Source: CAZNRY01 sp964575675
Lineage (GTDB): Bacteria; Eisenbacteria; RBG-16-71-46; CAIMUX01; VGJL01
Direction of reading: 5' to 3'
DNA length: 23,214 nt
Assembly (NCBI GenBank): GCA_964575675.1
Contig: CAZNRY010000044.1
Span: forward strand, 1-23,214
The notes beneath the pieces were generated by a model. The model was given only the letters and a program-made list of their open reading frames with translations, was not told the origin of the DNA and ran no database searches. Of this stretch, positions 12,475 through 20,350 are shown piece by piece. Made by a program: the position numbers and the translations under genes. Positions within the stretch are counted from its first letter, which is position 1. Every line of letters starts with the position of its first letter.

Positions 12475-14744
12475 TGGCGCGATCCGGCCGCCCGGGGCGG
12501 ACCGGAAGAGAAGCGTTCACCGCTGCCGCATTCATCCTCGTTTCCTGGACGGCCCTGCTTGCGGGCGCCTTCCCCTGCGCGGCGGTTTCCCCCGTTGACT
12601 GCTTCGATGGCCGGCGGGCCTGGCTCGCGGACAGCGTTCTTTCCTCGCCCGCATTCGCCGGCCGCCGAAGCGGGAGCCCGGGAGGCCTTGCGGCCGAGCA
12701 ATGGATCGCCGCGCGCTTCGCGGAGGCAGGGCTGCGCCCGGCCGCGCTGGACGGGACCTTCCTGCAAGGGTTCCCCGTGATCGGCTACGAACCGGCAAAG
12801 GCGTCTCTCGAGATCCTCGACGGCCCATTCGGAAAGGTCCCTTTCGTCGAAGGGGTGGATTGGACCCTCCTGCTCACTCCGGCCGCGGGGAAGGTGACCG
12901 CCGAGGCCGTGCTGGTGGGCTACGGGATCGATGCTCCCGCAAAGGGGAGGAACGACTACGAAGGGGCGGATCTCCGCGGGAAGATCGCCGTGATCCTGCG
13001 CGGGCATCCCGAGGACGGCAGGGACTGGGAAGAGGAGTACAAGAGAACCCACACATTCGCTGCGGCTCGCGCGCACGGAGCGGCGGCCGTGCTCTACTGG
13101 CAGGAAGGCCGGGCGATCGCGGGCGCGGCCCTCGCGCCCGAGGTCTATGATCCGCGGACGCCGGCCGGCTACATCTCAAATCGCGTTCTCGACCTGTTGC
13201 TCCGCGAGACGGGATGGACGCCCGATGCGATTCGCGCGAAGCTCGCGAGCGGCCCGTTCCCGCTGGCGACGGGCAAGAGGCTCAAGGTCGCGGTCGAGGT
13301 CAAGGGGCCGCCCACCGCGACCGGCCACAACGTGATCGGCATGCTCCGCGGAAACGACCCCGTCCTCGGAACCGAGGTCGTGATCGTCGGAGCCCACCTC
13401 GACCACATCGGCACGGATGCCGGCGGCCGCCTCTTCCCCGGGGCGAACGACAACGCCTCCGGAGCGGCCGCGGTCCTCGAAATGGCGCGCGCCGCGCAGC
13501 AATCCGGATGGAAGCCGCGCAGAACGATTCTCTTCGCGAGCTTCGGGGGCGAGGAGATGGGCCTCCTCGGAGCGAAGGAGCTCGCAGCCCACCTGCCATT
13601 CGACTCGAGCCGCTGCGTGGCGATGATGAACCTCGACATGGTCGGCTACGGGGACGGCGGGACGGGAATCGCGGGCGGAAGCCGGCTCGGACCGCCGTAT
13701 TTCGCCTGGCGGGCGAGCCTCGATTCGGTCGGTGCCGCCGGTCTTCAGGAAGGGAGCCTCTCCGGTGAGTCGAGCGACTACTCGCCCTTCGCCGAGCGCG
13801 GGATCCCGGCCGTTGGATGCTGGAGCAGGGGACACCACGGGCGCTACCACGACATCGAGGACCGCCCGAGCGAGATCAAACCGGAGACGCTGGAATCGGT
13901 AGGCAGAACCCTGGTCTCCCTCCTCGAGGCGATCGCCGACCATCCCGATCCGCTCCGGGACGGCTTGGGCCGCGAGCGGGCGACGCGCGCCGATGCCCTC
14001 CAGATGGCCTTCGCCCCGCTCGATGCCGCGATGCTCTCGGATCCGGTCCGAAGCGCCCTGGATGGCGACGGCCGGATCGCGGGACGATTGGTCGCCTGCG
14101 ACGTGGGACGCGTCACGACCGACGAGGTCTTGCGCCGCCTTGGGACACTGAGCGCATTGCGGGGCAAGCATTCCTGGCTACGCTCCGCCACGCGGATGGA
14201 ACAACTTGGGGAGGGCCGGGATGAGCTCGCGTGCTCGCTTGTGCCCCTGGTCGGAACCGGCCTTCTCGACCGCCTCGGCCCCGACGGGGCGCGAAGCCTC
14301 TGCGCGGCGGGAGTCGGCGGGGCGGCCTGGGCGAACGGCGCGTCCCCGCCGACGCGGCAGACCCTGGAACTGCTCGCGCAGGAGAAGAGCTTCCTTCTCA
14401 TCGATGCCGGTTGCGCGTGGCGCGAGATTCTGCGCGAGAGTGCAGCGCCTCGCGCGCTCGTGCAATGGACTCGGGAGAATGGCGCGGTTCCCGAGCCGCC
14501 CGACTCGACGATCCACTCGAGGGTCCTTCTCGTTCTCTCGGTGGACGGGATCGCCGACTCCATGGCGATCCGTCAGGCCGTGCGGACATGGGGCGAGCTG
14601 GGCATACACATCGACATGACGCCGGGGCTGGAGATGGGAGTCGACGATCGCGAGAGCCTGCGCTTCATCGCATGGCTCAGGCGACAAGGCTGGTCGACAT
14701 CGAAGATCGGTGCGCTGTTGGGGAAGAATCTCCGGAAGTTCTAA
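12471..14744 (+). CDS. Secreted M28 metallopeptidase with PA domain and M19-like C-terminal domain
   Basis: The 757-residue protein opens with an export signal (AAAFILVSWTALLAGAFPCAA). A PA-type insert lies at about 130-250. The M28 aminopeptidase core follows with all zinc and catalytic residues: AHLDHIG (near 308), GANDNASG (near 324), FGGEEMGLLG (near 359), NLDMVGYG (near 386), and RYHDIEDRP (near 458). About 240 further residues are not M28. Their end, SLRFIAWLRRQGWSTSKIGA followed by LLGKNLRKF, matches the C-terminus of M19 membrane dipeptidases (G.s..eI.kilG.NflRv). LLAQEKSFLLIDAG fits the strand before the M19 I-D-L-S-H motif, but that His and the GSDFDG metal site are absent. The tail is therefore probably non-catalytic. 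The start is coupled to the DppA stop (ATGA). The stop TAA lies in repeat copy C. Confidence 0.88.
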   Translation: MMARSGRPGRTGREAFTAAAFILVSWTALLAGAFPCAAVSPVDCFDGRRAWLADSVLSSPAFAGRRSGSPGGLAAEQWIAARFAEAGLRPAALDGTFLQGFPVIGYEPAKASLEILDGPFGKVPFVEGVDWTLLLTPAAGKVTAEAVLVGYGIDAPAKGRNDYEGADLRGKIAVILRGHPEDGRDWEEEYKRTHTFAAARAHGAAAVLYWQEGRAIAGAALAPEVYDPRTPAGYISNRVLDLLLRETGWTPDAIRAKLASGPFPLATGKRLKVAVEVKGPPTATGHNVIGMLRGNDPVLGTEVVIVGAHLDHIGTDAGGRLFPGANDNASGAAAVLEMARAAQQSGWKPRRTILFASFGGEEMGLLGAKELAAHLPFDSSRCVAMMNLDMVGYGDGGTGIAGGSRLGPPYFAWRASLDSVGAAGLQEGSLSGESSDYSPFAERGIPAVGCWSRGHHGRYHDIEDRPSEIKPETLESVGRTLVSLLEAIADHPDPLRDGLGRERATRADALQMAFAPLDAAMLSDPVRSALDGDGRIAGRLVACDVGRVTTDEVLRRLGTLSALRGKHSWLRSATRMEQLGEGRDELACSLVPLVGTGLLDRLGPDGARSLCAAGVGGAAWANGASPPTRQTLELLAQEKSFLLIDAGCAWREILRESAAPRALVQWTRENGAVPEPPDSTIHSRVLLVLSVDGIADSMAIRQAVRTWGELGIHIDMTPGLEMGVDDRESLRFIAWLRRQGWSTSKIGALLGKNLRKF

Positions 14745-14865
14745 AGCGGTTTGAGCAGACTTGAGAAGCTCGCCTCGCGCATCCACTCGGCCCGGCTATT
14801 CTCCCCGGGGCGCCGGACCTCGCGGCGCGCGCGCTCGCTTCTCAGTCGAAGTCAAGCTCGTCTAG
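14741..14865 (-). repeat. 125-bp hairpin repeat, copy C (reverse orientation)
   Basis: Read on the minus strand, it begins CTAGACGAGCTTGACTTC and ends in CTTTAG, and is about 92% identical to copy B over the same 125 bp. The central stem and loop are unchanged. On the plus strand the terminal CTAAAG gives the TAA stop of the M28 peptidase. It sits in the gap between that gene and the U32 gene and may act as a transcription barrier. Confidence 0.9.
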
Positions 14866-14909
14866 GGCGGTTTCGAGGGCGGAACGACGTTCCATCTTCC
14901 TTTCCGATG

Positions 14910-14915
14910 TATCAT
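14910..14915 (+). promoter_or_regulatory. Possible -10 of the U32 gene, leaderless arrangement
   Basis: TATCAT with TG just upstream lies 8 bp before ATG at 14924, which has no good ribosome site. The transcript would start within about two bases of the ATG. This could be a leaderless message; chance occurrence is possible. Confidence 0.25.
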
Positions 14916-14923
14916 GGACCTCG

Positions 14924-17644
14924 ATGAGCCCGATCCACCGTAAGCCTGAGGTCCTCGCCCCCGCGGGAGACGCCGACGCATTGACCGCCGCAGTTCGCGC
15001 GGGGGCCGATGCAGTCTATTTCGGTTTGCAGGACTACAACGCGCGGATCCGCGCCCGGAACTTCGCGATCGAGGACCTCGCCGGCATCGTCGCCGACCTC
15101 CACAGGGACGGGGTGCGCGCCTACGTCACCTTCAACACGCTCCTCTTCGCAACGGAGTCGAAAGCCGCCTTCTCGACGATCGAGCGAATCGCAGCGGCCG
15201 GACCCGACGCGCTCCTCGTGCAAGACCTGGGCGTTGCCCGCTGGATTCACGAGAACCTACCCGAGCTACCCCTTCACGCATCGACCCAGATGACGATCAG
15301 CAGCTCTGAGGGAATCGAGTTTCTCTCGCGATTCGGGATCCGGCGGGTGATCCTGGCACGCGAGCTGACCCTGCCCGAGATCGCGCGCCTGCGCGGACAG
15401 ACCCGGATCGAGCTCGAGGTCTTCGTCCACGGCGCCCTCTGCGTCTCGTACTCGGGGCAGTGCCTCTCGAGCGAGGCGTGGGGCGGAAGATCGGCCAACC
15501 GCGGGCAGTGCGCGCAGGCGTGCAGGCTTCCCTACGAGCTGCTCGTCGACGGGGTCCGCAGAGACCTCGGGGACCGCGCATACCTGCTCTCGCCGCGCGA
15601 CCTCGAGGGATTCCGCCGCGTGCCGGAGTTGATCGCGGCGGGCGTGGAGGGGTTGAAGATCGAAGGGCGGATGAAATCCGCGGAGTATGTCGCGGCCGCG
15701 ACGTCACTCTACAGGGAGGCGGTCGATCGCGCGTGGGAGTCGGCGGCGGGGAACCCGCAGCGGCAGGAGCATGGGCGGGAGATCGCACGGCTCGCGGATC
15801 GCGCGCGGCGCGTCTTCTCGCGCGGGGAATCGGAAGGTTTTCTGGCCGGAATCGATCACCAGATCCTGGTCGACGGACGGACGCGCTCCCACCGCGGCGT
15901 CCGGATCGGAACGGTGTCACGATTCGGACGCGATTTTGTCGAAATCGATCTCGATGCGATGGCGCCCTCGCTCTCGCCAGGCGACGGGATCCTGCTCGCC
16001 CGCGGCCCCTCGGAGGATGTCGAAACGGGAGGGAAGATCCTCGCTGTCGATACGGCGGCCGGGAACCCGCGGCGCGCGCGCGTCCGCTTCGTCCCGGGAC
16101 TCGGACCGCGGCAAGATCGAATCGCGCTCGGCTGCGCGGCGCACCTGACCCACGATCACACAACGCAGTCGGTGCTGCGGCGTCTGGTCAAGGACCCGAA
16201 CGCGAGGAAGCTGATCCCGCTTTCGCTGGATGTATCCGGGGAGACTGGCGAACCGCTCTCTGCCTCCTACGCCGACCCGGACGGGCGCGTGGCCCGCGCA
16301 GTCTCCGATGTTTGTCTCGCCGCGGCGACGCGCCATCCCCTCGATGAGGAGACTCTGATCTCCCATCTCGGCCGGCTCGGGGATACGCGCTACCGGCTCG
16401 GCATGTTCACCGCCAGCATCGAGGGCGCCCTCGCCCTACCGGTGAGCGAGATGAACCGGATGCGGCGCGCGGCCGTCGAGGAAATGGAGCGCGCTCGCGT
16501 TCTGCCGCCGCCGGATTCTGCGCCAGGGACGGACATCCCGGGCGGAGACACGGGGGAACTTCCTTCGCCGATCGTCGACGCAGTCTCGCGGGCCGAAGCA
16601 GTGATGGAGAAAGGACCGACCGCGTTCGATCGGATCGAAGCGGAGAGGGGAGGCACGCCGCCCGCACCCGGACGAATCGAAGATGAGAGCGAAGCCGCGT
16701 CGCCGGCAGTCGGGCAGCCCGCCGATTCCATCACGATCGATCCATTCATCCTCCTCTGCCGCAATGCGGAGCAGGTCGCGGGCGCGCTGCGCGCCGGAGC
16801 TTCGCGCATCGTCCTCGATTTCCTCGATCTGGTCGGCCTGAAGGACGCGGCCGCATCGATCAGGAGCGCCGGCGCGGAGCTGACCCTGGCCCTTCCGCGA
16901 ATCCAGAAGCCGGGCGAAGAGAAGATCTGGGACTTCTTCCTCGCCCGCAGACCGGACGCGATTCTCGTGCGCAATCTCGCGTCGCTCGAGCATTTGTGCA
17001 CGGTCCCCGATGCCCCCTTGCTGATTGGTGATGTCTCCCTGAACGCGGTCAATCCCGAGGCGATCCGCGTGTTGCTCGAGGCCGGATGCGCCCGCGTCGC
17101 GCCGGGCTTCGACCTGAACGCGGAGCAGCTCCTCGCACTGATCGCCGAGACGCCCCCCGAGCGGATCGAGATCCCGCTGCACGGGCATCTCCCCGTCTTC
17201 CACACGGAGCATTGCGTGTTCGCCGCCTTCCTGAGCGACGGCGCCGACTGGAGGAGCTGCGGCAGGCCGTGCGACCGGCACGCGCTTCATCTTCGCGATC
17301 GGACCGGGCAGGAACACGTCGTGATCGCGGATGTGGGATGCAGGAACACCGTCTTTGGAGCGCGGGCGCAGAGCGTGCTCCAGATGCTGCCGGAGCTTCG
17401 CACTCGTGGAATCGCCCACCTCCGACTCGAGCTTCTCGAACAGGACGCGGCGGCGGCGGCCGACTTGCTAGGCGTCTACCGATCGGTGTGGGACGCATCC
17501 TGCTCACCCGCTGATGCACTCCGGCGCTTGCGGGCAGAGGCGCGATTCGGGATCTCCGTCGGGTCGCCGGAGCCTCCCCGCAGACCGGACTGGAAGCCTC
17601 AAGGAGGACGGCGCGCGACCTCGACCCGGCGGAAGCGCGGATGA
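14924..17644 (+). CDS. U32-family protein with DUF3656-like region (RlhA-like)
   Basis: The 906-residue protein starts with the U32 opening PEVLAPAGDADALTAAVRAG. It carries the U32 signature EVFVHGALCVSYSGQC (about 166-181), the Cys cluster GRSANRGQCAQACRLPYEL, and GLKIEGRMKSAEYVA near 242. U32 proteins were once called collagenases; E. coli RlhA hydroxylates 23S rRNA C2501 and TrhP modifies tRNA, with cysteines that hold an iron-sulfur cluster. Cys and length make an RlhA-type RNA hydroxylase the best guess. A middle region (about 320-525), then a variable acidic/Pro-rich linker (about 530-605), leads to a second barrel-like half with HTEHCVFAAFLSDGADWRSC and CGRPCDRHAL. This is longer than RlhA (about 650 residues) but seen in other phyla. 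The substrate is not established. Confidence 0.88.
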   Translation: MSPIHRKPEVLAPAGDADALTAAVRAGADAVYFGLQDYNARIRARNFAIEDLAGIVADLHRDGVRAYVTFNTLLFATESKAAFSTIERIAAAGPDALLVQDLGVARWIHENLPELPLHASTQMTISSSEGIEFLSRFGIRRVILARELTLPEIARLRGQTRIELEVFVHGALCVSYSGQCLSSEAWGGRSANRGQCAQACRLPYELLVDGVRRDLGDRAYLLSPRDLEGFRRVPELIAAGVEGLKIEGRMKSAEYVAAATSLYREAVDRAWESAAGNPQRQEHGREIARLADRARRVFSRGESEGFLAGIDHQILVDGRTRSHRGVRIGTVSRFGRDFVEIDLDAMAPSLSPGDGILLARGPSEDVETGGKILAVDTAAGNPRRARVRFVPGLGPRQDRIALGCAAHLTHDHTTQSVLRRLVKDPNARKLIPLSLDVSGETGEPLSASYADPDGRVARAVSDVCLAAATRHPLDEETLISHLGRLGDTRYRLGMFTASIEGALALPVSEMNRMRRAAVEEMERARVLPPPDSAPGTDIPGGDTGELPSPIVDAVSRAEAVMEKGPTAFDRIEAERGGTPPAPGRIEDESEAASPAVGQPADSITIDPFILLCRNAEQVAGALRAGASRIVLDFLDLVGLKDAAASIRSAGAELTLALPRIQKPGEEKIWDFFLARRPDAILVRNLASLEHLCTVPDAPLLIGDVSLNAVNPEAIRVLLEAGCARVAPGFDLNAEQLLALIAETPPERIEIPLHGHLPVFHTEHCVFAAFLSDGADWRSCGRPCDRHALHLRDRTGQEHVVIADVGCRNTVFGARAQSVLQMLPELRTRGIAHLRLELLEQDAAAAADLLGVYRSVWDASCSPADALRRLRAEARFGISVGSPEPPRRPDWKPQGGRRATSTRRKRG

Positions 17645-17705
17645 ACGGGTCTTTCGAGGCAGCTCGGCATTCGGGCGGTCGCGCGCCCTCAAGCAGGCCC
17701 CACCC

Positions 17706-18614
17706 ATGACATCCCCTCTTCGGATTGGAATCGACTTGGGCGGGACGAAGATCGAGGGGGTCTTGCTTGGGGAGCACCCGACGGAACCCCTCATCCGCCG
17801 GCGGATTGCGACCCCGCGCGCGGAGGGATACGAGGCGATCCTCGATGCGATCACGGGGCTTGTTCGGTCTCTCGAATCTGCGGGCCCGGGCGGAAAGACC
17901 ACGATTGGAATCGGGATCCCCGGAACGGTCTCGGCCTCGCACGGACTCGTCAAGAACGCGAATACGGTCGAGCTGATAGGCAGGCCGCTATCTGCCGACC
18001 TCGAACGCAAGTTGGACCGATCGATCTTCGTCGAGAACGACGCGAACTGCTTCGCCCTCGCCGAGGCGCTCCATGGCGCCGGGCGCGGCGCGCGCTGCGT
18101 GTTCGGCGTGATCCTGGGAACGGGCGTCGGGGGCGGGATCGTCCTGGATCATAGGATTTGGCCGGGCTCGCAAGGGATCGCGGGCGAGTGGGGGCACGCC
18201 CTCTTCGACCCGGCGGGGCCGTCCTGTTACTGCGGGCGCCGCGGGTGCGTCGAGGTCTACCTGAGCGGTCCGGGGTTGGAAAACGACTACAAGGGTGCCG
18301 GGGGCCAGGCCCTGCCCGCGACCGAGATCTGGGCGCGAGCCGGATCCGGCGAAGCGCTCGCGTCGCGGATCGTCGGTTCGTACAAGGAGCGTTTCGGCCG
18401 CGCTCTCGCGCAGGTCGTCAACATCCTCGATCCCGACGTGATCGTGCTGGGCGGGGGCGTATCCAACGCCCCCGGACTCGCGGAGGAGGCGCCTGCCTTG
18501 ATCCGCCCCTACCTCTTCAACGACGAGATCCTGACCGAGGTTCGGCGGCACGCGCTCGGCGACTCGGCCGGCGTGCTGGGCGCGGCCTGGCTCGGCGCGG
18601 GCGCGACATTCTGA
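17706..18614 (+). CDS. ROK-family sugar kinase
   Basis: The 302-residue protein has the ROK/hexokinase ATP-binding opening IGIDLGGTKIEGVLL (7-21), then GIPGTVS, VENDANCFALAEA with the catalytic Asp near residue 116, ILGTGVGGGIV, GEWGHALFD (near 160), and the ROK zinc motif CYCGRRGCVEVYLSGPGLE (near 175). It ends with DPDVIVLGGGVSN and GDSAGVLGAAWLG. Such enzymes phosphorylate glucose, fructose, N-acetylglucosamine or N-acetylmannosamine. EWGH with GCVE is shared by NagK and Mak types, so the substrate cannot be told. No DNA-binding domain is present, so it is not a repressor. ATG at 17706 lacks a good ribosome site. It follows the U32 gene by 61 bp. Confidence 0.93.
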   Translation: MTSPLRIGIDLGGTKIEGVLLGEHPTEPLIRRRIATPRAEGYEAILDAITGLVRSLESAGPGGKTTIGIGIPGTVSASHGLVKNANTVELIGRPLSADLERKLDRSIFVENDANCFALAEALHGAGRGARCVFGVILGTGVGGGIVLDHRIWPGSQGIAGEWGHALFDPAGPSCYCGRRGCVEVYLSGPGLENDYKGAGGQALPATEIWARAGSGEALASRIVGSYKERFGRALAQVVNILDPDVIVLGGGVSNAPGLAEEAPALIRPYLFNDEILTEVRRHALGDSAGVLGAAWLGAGATF

Positions 18615-18649
18615 GGCGCGGCAGCCGGCTTCCCGCATCCCGTCCTCAA

Positions 18650-18661
18650 GCCGCATGCGGC
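18650..18661. promoter_or_regulatory. Perfect palindrome between ROK and rubrerythrin genes
   Basis: GCCGCATGCGGC is a 12-bp perfect palindrome 36 bp after the ROK stop and about 31 bp before a possible -10 (GGCTACCAT, 18692-18700) of the next gene. It could be an operator for the rubrerythrin-like gene or part of a 3' hairpin. Confidence 0.25.
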
Positions 18662-18746
18662 ATGAGCCCTCTGGTCCCTGCGACCCCGATCGGCTACCAT
18701 CGGGGAGGTGCCCGGTTGTCCCCCTAAGTTGGTGTGAGGAGGCGCG

Positions 18747-19259
18747 ATGAACAAGGAGCAGCTGCAAACCGCGATCGATGCGGTCCGCACGGCGATCATT
18801 ACCGAGATCAAAGGCCAAGAGCTGTACAAGACGGCTGCCGCCAAGACCGAGGACCCCGACGCGCGGCGGATGTTCGAGGGCCTGGCGGAGGAGGAGGAAG
18901 GGCACAAGGCATACCTGGAACAGCACTACGCTTCGCTCATGAAGGCGGGGGCGTGGGCGCAGACGGAGCTCTCCGAGCACGCGAAGGAGCACGTGGAGGA
19001 GTTCATCTTCGACGAGGCCTTTCGCCGCTCGCTCAAGCGGGGCAGCTTCGAGATGGCGGTCGTCGCGATCGCGGTCGACGTCGAGGCGAAGGCGGTCGCC
19101 TTCTACAAGGAGGTCGCGGAGAATGCCGAGGATCCCGAGACGCGGAGGGTTTTCCAGCACCTCGTCGCGTGGGAGGAGGGCCACCACCGCCAGTTCCTCG
19201 CGATGGAGAAGGAACTGCGCGACGCCTACTTCGCGGACCGCGGTTTTGCGCCGATGTAG
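18747..19259 (+). CDS. Rubrerythrin-like ferritin-fold diiron protein
   Basis: The 170-residue protein forms two helical pairs, each with the diiron signature. The first has EIKGQELYKTAA (ligand Glu25) and EEEEGH (50-53). The second has DVEAKAVAFYKEVAE (Glu113) and WEEGHHRQFL (143-147). This E...EExxH twofold pattern is that of the rubrerythrin N-terminal domain. The C-terminal rubredoxin CxxC domain is missing, so it would depend on a separate electron donor. Likely roles are peroxide reduction or iron handling in the cytoplasm under low oxygen. The start follows AGGAGG closely. Two terminator-like hairpins follow the gene. Confidence 0.92.
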   Translation: MNKEQLQTAIDAVRTAIITEIKGQELYKTAAAKTEDPDARRMFEGLAEEEEGHKAYLEQHYASLMKAGAWAQTELSEHAKEHVEEFIFDEAFRRSLKRGSFEMAVVAIAVDVEAKAVAFYKEVAENAEDPETRRVFQHLVAWEEGHHRQFLAMEKELRDAYFADRGFAPM

Positions 19260-19341
19260 GAGTGGGCTGGTAGGGCTCCCGTGTTCCGAGTATCTAAGGT
19301 GGCTGCCGGGGTTCGACGATTGGTCTTCATCTAGCCTTCCT

Positions 19342-19374
19342 GGGCCCAGGCGGAGATTCGATCCTCCGCGGCCC
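19342..19374 (+). terminator. Terminator-like hairpin after rubrerythrin gene
   Basis: GGGCC (19342-19346), a three-base bulge, GCGGAG (19350-19355), an 8-nt loop, CTCCGC (19364-19369) and GGCCC (19370-19374) form an 11-bp bulged stem about 83 bp after the stop codon. No T-tract follows. Confidence 0.45.
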
Positions 19375-19392
19375 GGGTGGGCTGTCGAGAAG

Positions 19393-19420
19393 GCGGGCCT
19401 TATGGCCCGCTCTCTCCTTG
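19393..19420 (+). terminator. Intrinsic terminator candidate
   Basis: A perfect 7-bp stem, GCGGGCC-TTAT-GGCCCGC, is followed by a pyrimidine tract TCTCTCCTT. This is the most terminator-like structure in the window and separates the rubrerythrin gene from the barrel gene. Confidence 0.6.
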
Positions 19421-19487
19421 AGACCTGGGCATGGTCGCGCCTGGCTCCGGCTTGATGATCCGGATCCGCCCACATTGGGGATTTCGC

Positions 19488-19550
19488 CTTGACAGTTCTC
19501 CGGGGGATGCTGATTCTTCCTCTTGACAGTTCTCCGGGGATGTTGATTCT
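19488..19550 (+). promoter_or_regulatory. Tandem duplicated promoter-like repeat
   Basis: Two copies of a 29-30-bp unit sit head to tail 34 bp apart. Each starts with a consensus -35 TTGACA (19489-19494; 19523-19528), runs through GTTCTCCGGGG and ends in GATTCT. GATTCT lies 17 and 16 bp from the TTGACA, so both could be promoters; TTGACA plus GTTCTCC may instead be a repeated regulator site. A hairpin-forming GTTTTC-GA-GAAAAC (about 19563) and GGGGA-TCCCC lie between them and the barrel gene. Confidence 0.5.
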
Positions 19551-19689
19551 CATGCCAGTCTCGTTTTCGAGAAAACTCAGGGGAAGATCCCCCTCAGTGG
19601 TCCGATCCGCAAGTCGACCGCGCGCTGGAGGATCAGAGATCGGCACACCCCACCATTTGAAATACGGGCCTGCCATTCAGGAGGACGCA

Positions 19690-20217
19690 ATGAAGAGATT
19701 CGCGCTCGCTTTCCTTGTTCTTGCCGGGACGTGCCTTTGGGCATCGACCGGCAACGCGCAGTATGAGAAGGGTGGCAACTACATCGGCCCCCGGATCGGG
19801 CTCGGTGTGAACGGCAGCTCCGTGGCTTTTGGGGGCGGATACGAGTACGGGATCACGGAAGAGATCGGCATCGGCGTTTTGGGAGACTACTATCAGTACT
19901 CCTACTCGGCGTTTCACGCATACGGTGGAAAATACACCTACATTGTCTTCGGTCCGCAGGGGAACTACCATTTTGGGAAAGCGCTGGATCTCGACAGCAA
20001 ACTCGACCCATTTGCCGGGCTGGTGCTCGCGTACCAACATATCTCGTGGAAGTGGAATAACGCCTATTCCGGCTACGTGTGGAACCCCTCGGCGAGCGGG
20101 ATCGCCCTGGGAGGACAGGTGGGCCTCAGGTACTTCATGTCTCCGAACCTCGCCTTGTACGGCCAGGTGGGATTTGGGATCACCTACATGAAAGTTGGCG
20201 TCGATTTTGGTTTTTGA
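19690..20217 (+). CDS. Small outer-membrane beta-barrel protein
   Basis: The 175-residue protein starts MKRFALAFLVLAGTCLWAST, a Sec signal peptide cut after GNAQ-type sequence. ATG follows AGGAGG by 5 nt; the frame is open upstream to 19489, but that stretch is the promoter region. The mature part is rich in Gly, Tyr and alternating hydrophobics (GPRIGLGVNGSSVAFGGGYE; GLVLAYQHISWKWNNAY) and ends in GVDFGF, with the terminal Phe used for barrel insertion. About eight strands fit, as in OmpA/OmpX-like domains. No peptidoglycan-binding domain is attached. A, T and Tyr/Asn codons are more frequent than in neighbours. The gene ends with a double stop (TGATGA). Confidence 0.85.
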   Translation: MKRFALAFLVLAGTCLWASTGNAQYEKGGNYIGPRIGLGVNGSSVAFGGGYEYGITEEIGIGVLGDYYQYSYSAFHAYGGKYTYIVFGPQGNYHFGKALDLDSKLDPFAGLVLAYQHISWKWNNAYSGYVWNPSASGIALGGQVGLRYFMSPNLALYGQVGFGITYMKVGVDFGF

Positions 20218-20236
20218 TGACTGAGCGGTTGGATCC

Positions 20237-20270
20237 CCAGGGCTCGCCGCGGCATCGCGACGGGCCCTGG
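20237..20270 (+). terminator. Hairpin after the barrel gene
   Basis: CCAGGGC (20237-20243) pairs with GCCCTGG (20264-20270); a smaller TCGC/GCGA stem sits in the loop. TTGAGGG follows. It lies 20 bp after the stop and is the likely 3' end of the barrel transcript, in a 133-bp convergent gap. Confidence 0.45.
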
Positions 20271-20350
20271 TTGAGGGTCCAGACTATCTTCAGTCAACAG
20301 TTCCCGAGAGAGCGTTTGGGTTCTAGCCCGGATTGCCCGGAAGTGCCTTC

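Noticed and set aside
17514..17705. Upstream extension of the ROK kinase overlapping the U32 gene
   Set aside because: The added 64 residues are Arg/Gly/Ser-rich shadow sequence of the U32 C-terminus; ROK proteins begin just before the IGIDLGGTK motif.
19345..19378. A tRNA-like T-arm (GGAG-ATTCGATC-CTCC) near the rubrerythrin gene
   Set aside because: The loop is 8 nt, the G53-C61 pair is not available, and no matching acceptor, D-arm or anticodon arm lies upstream. It is better explained as a terminator hairpin.
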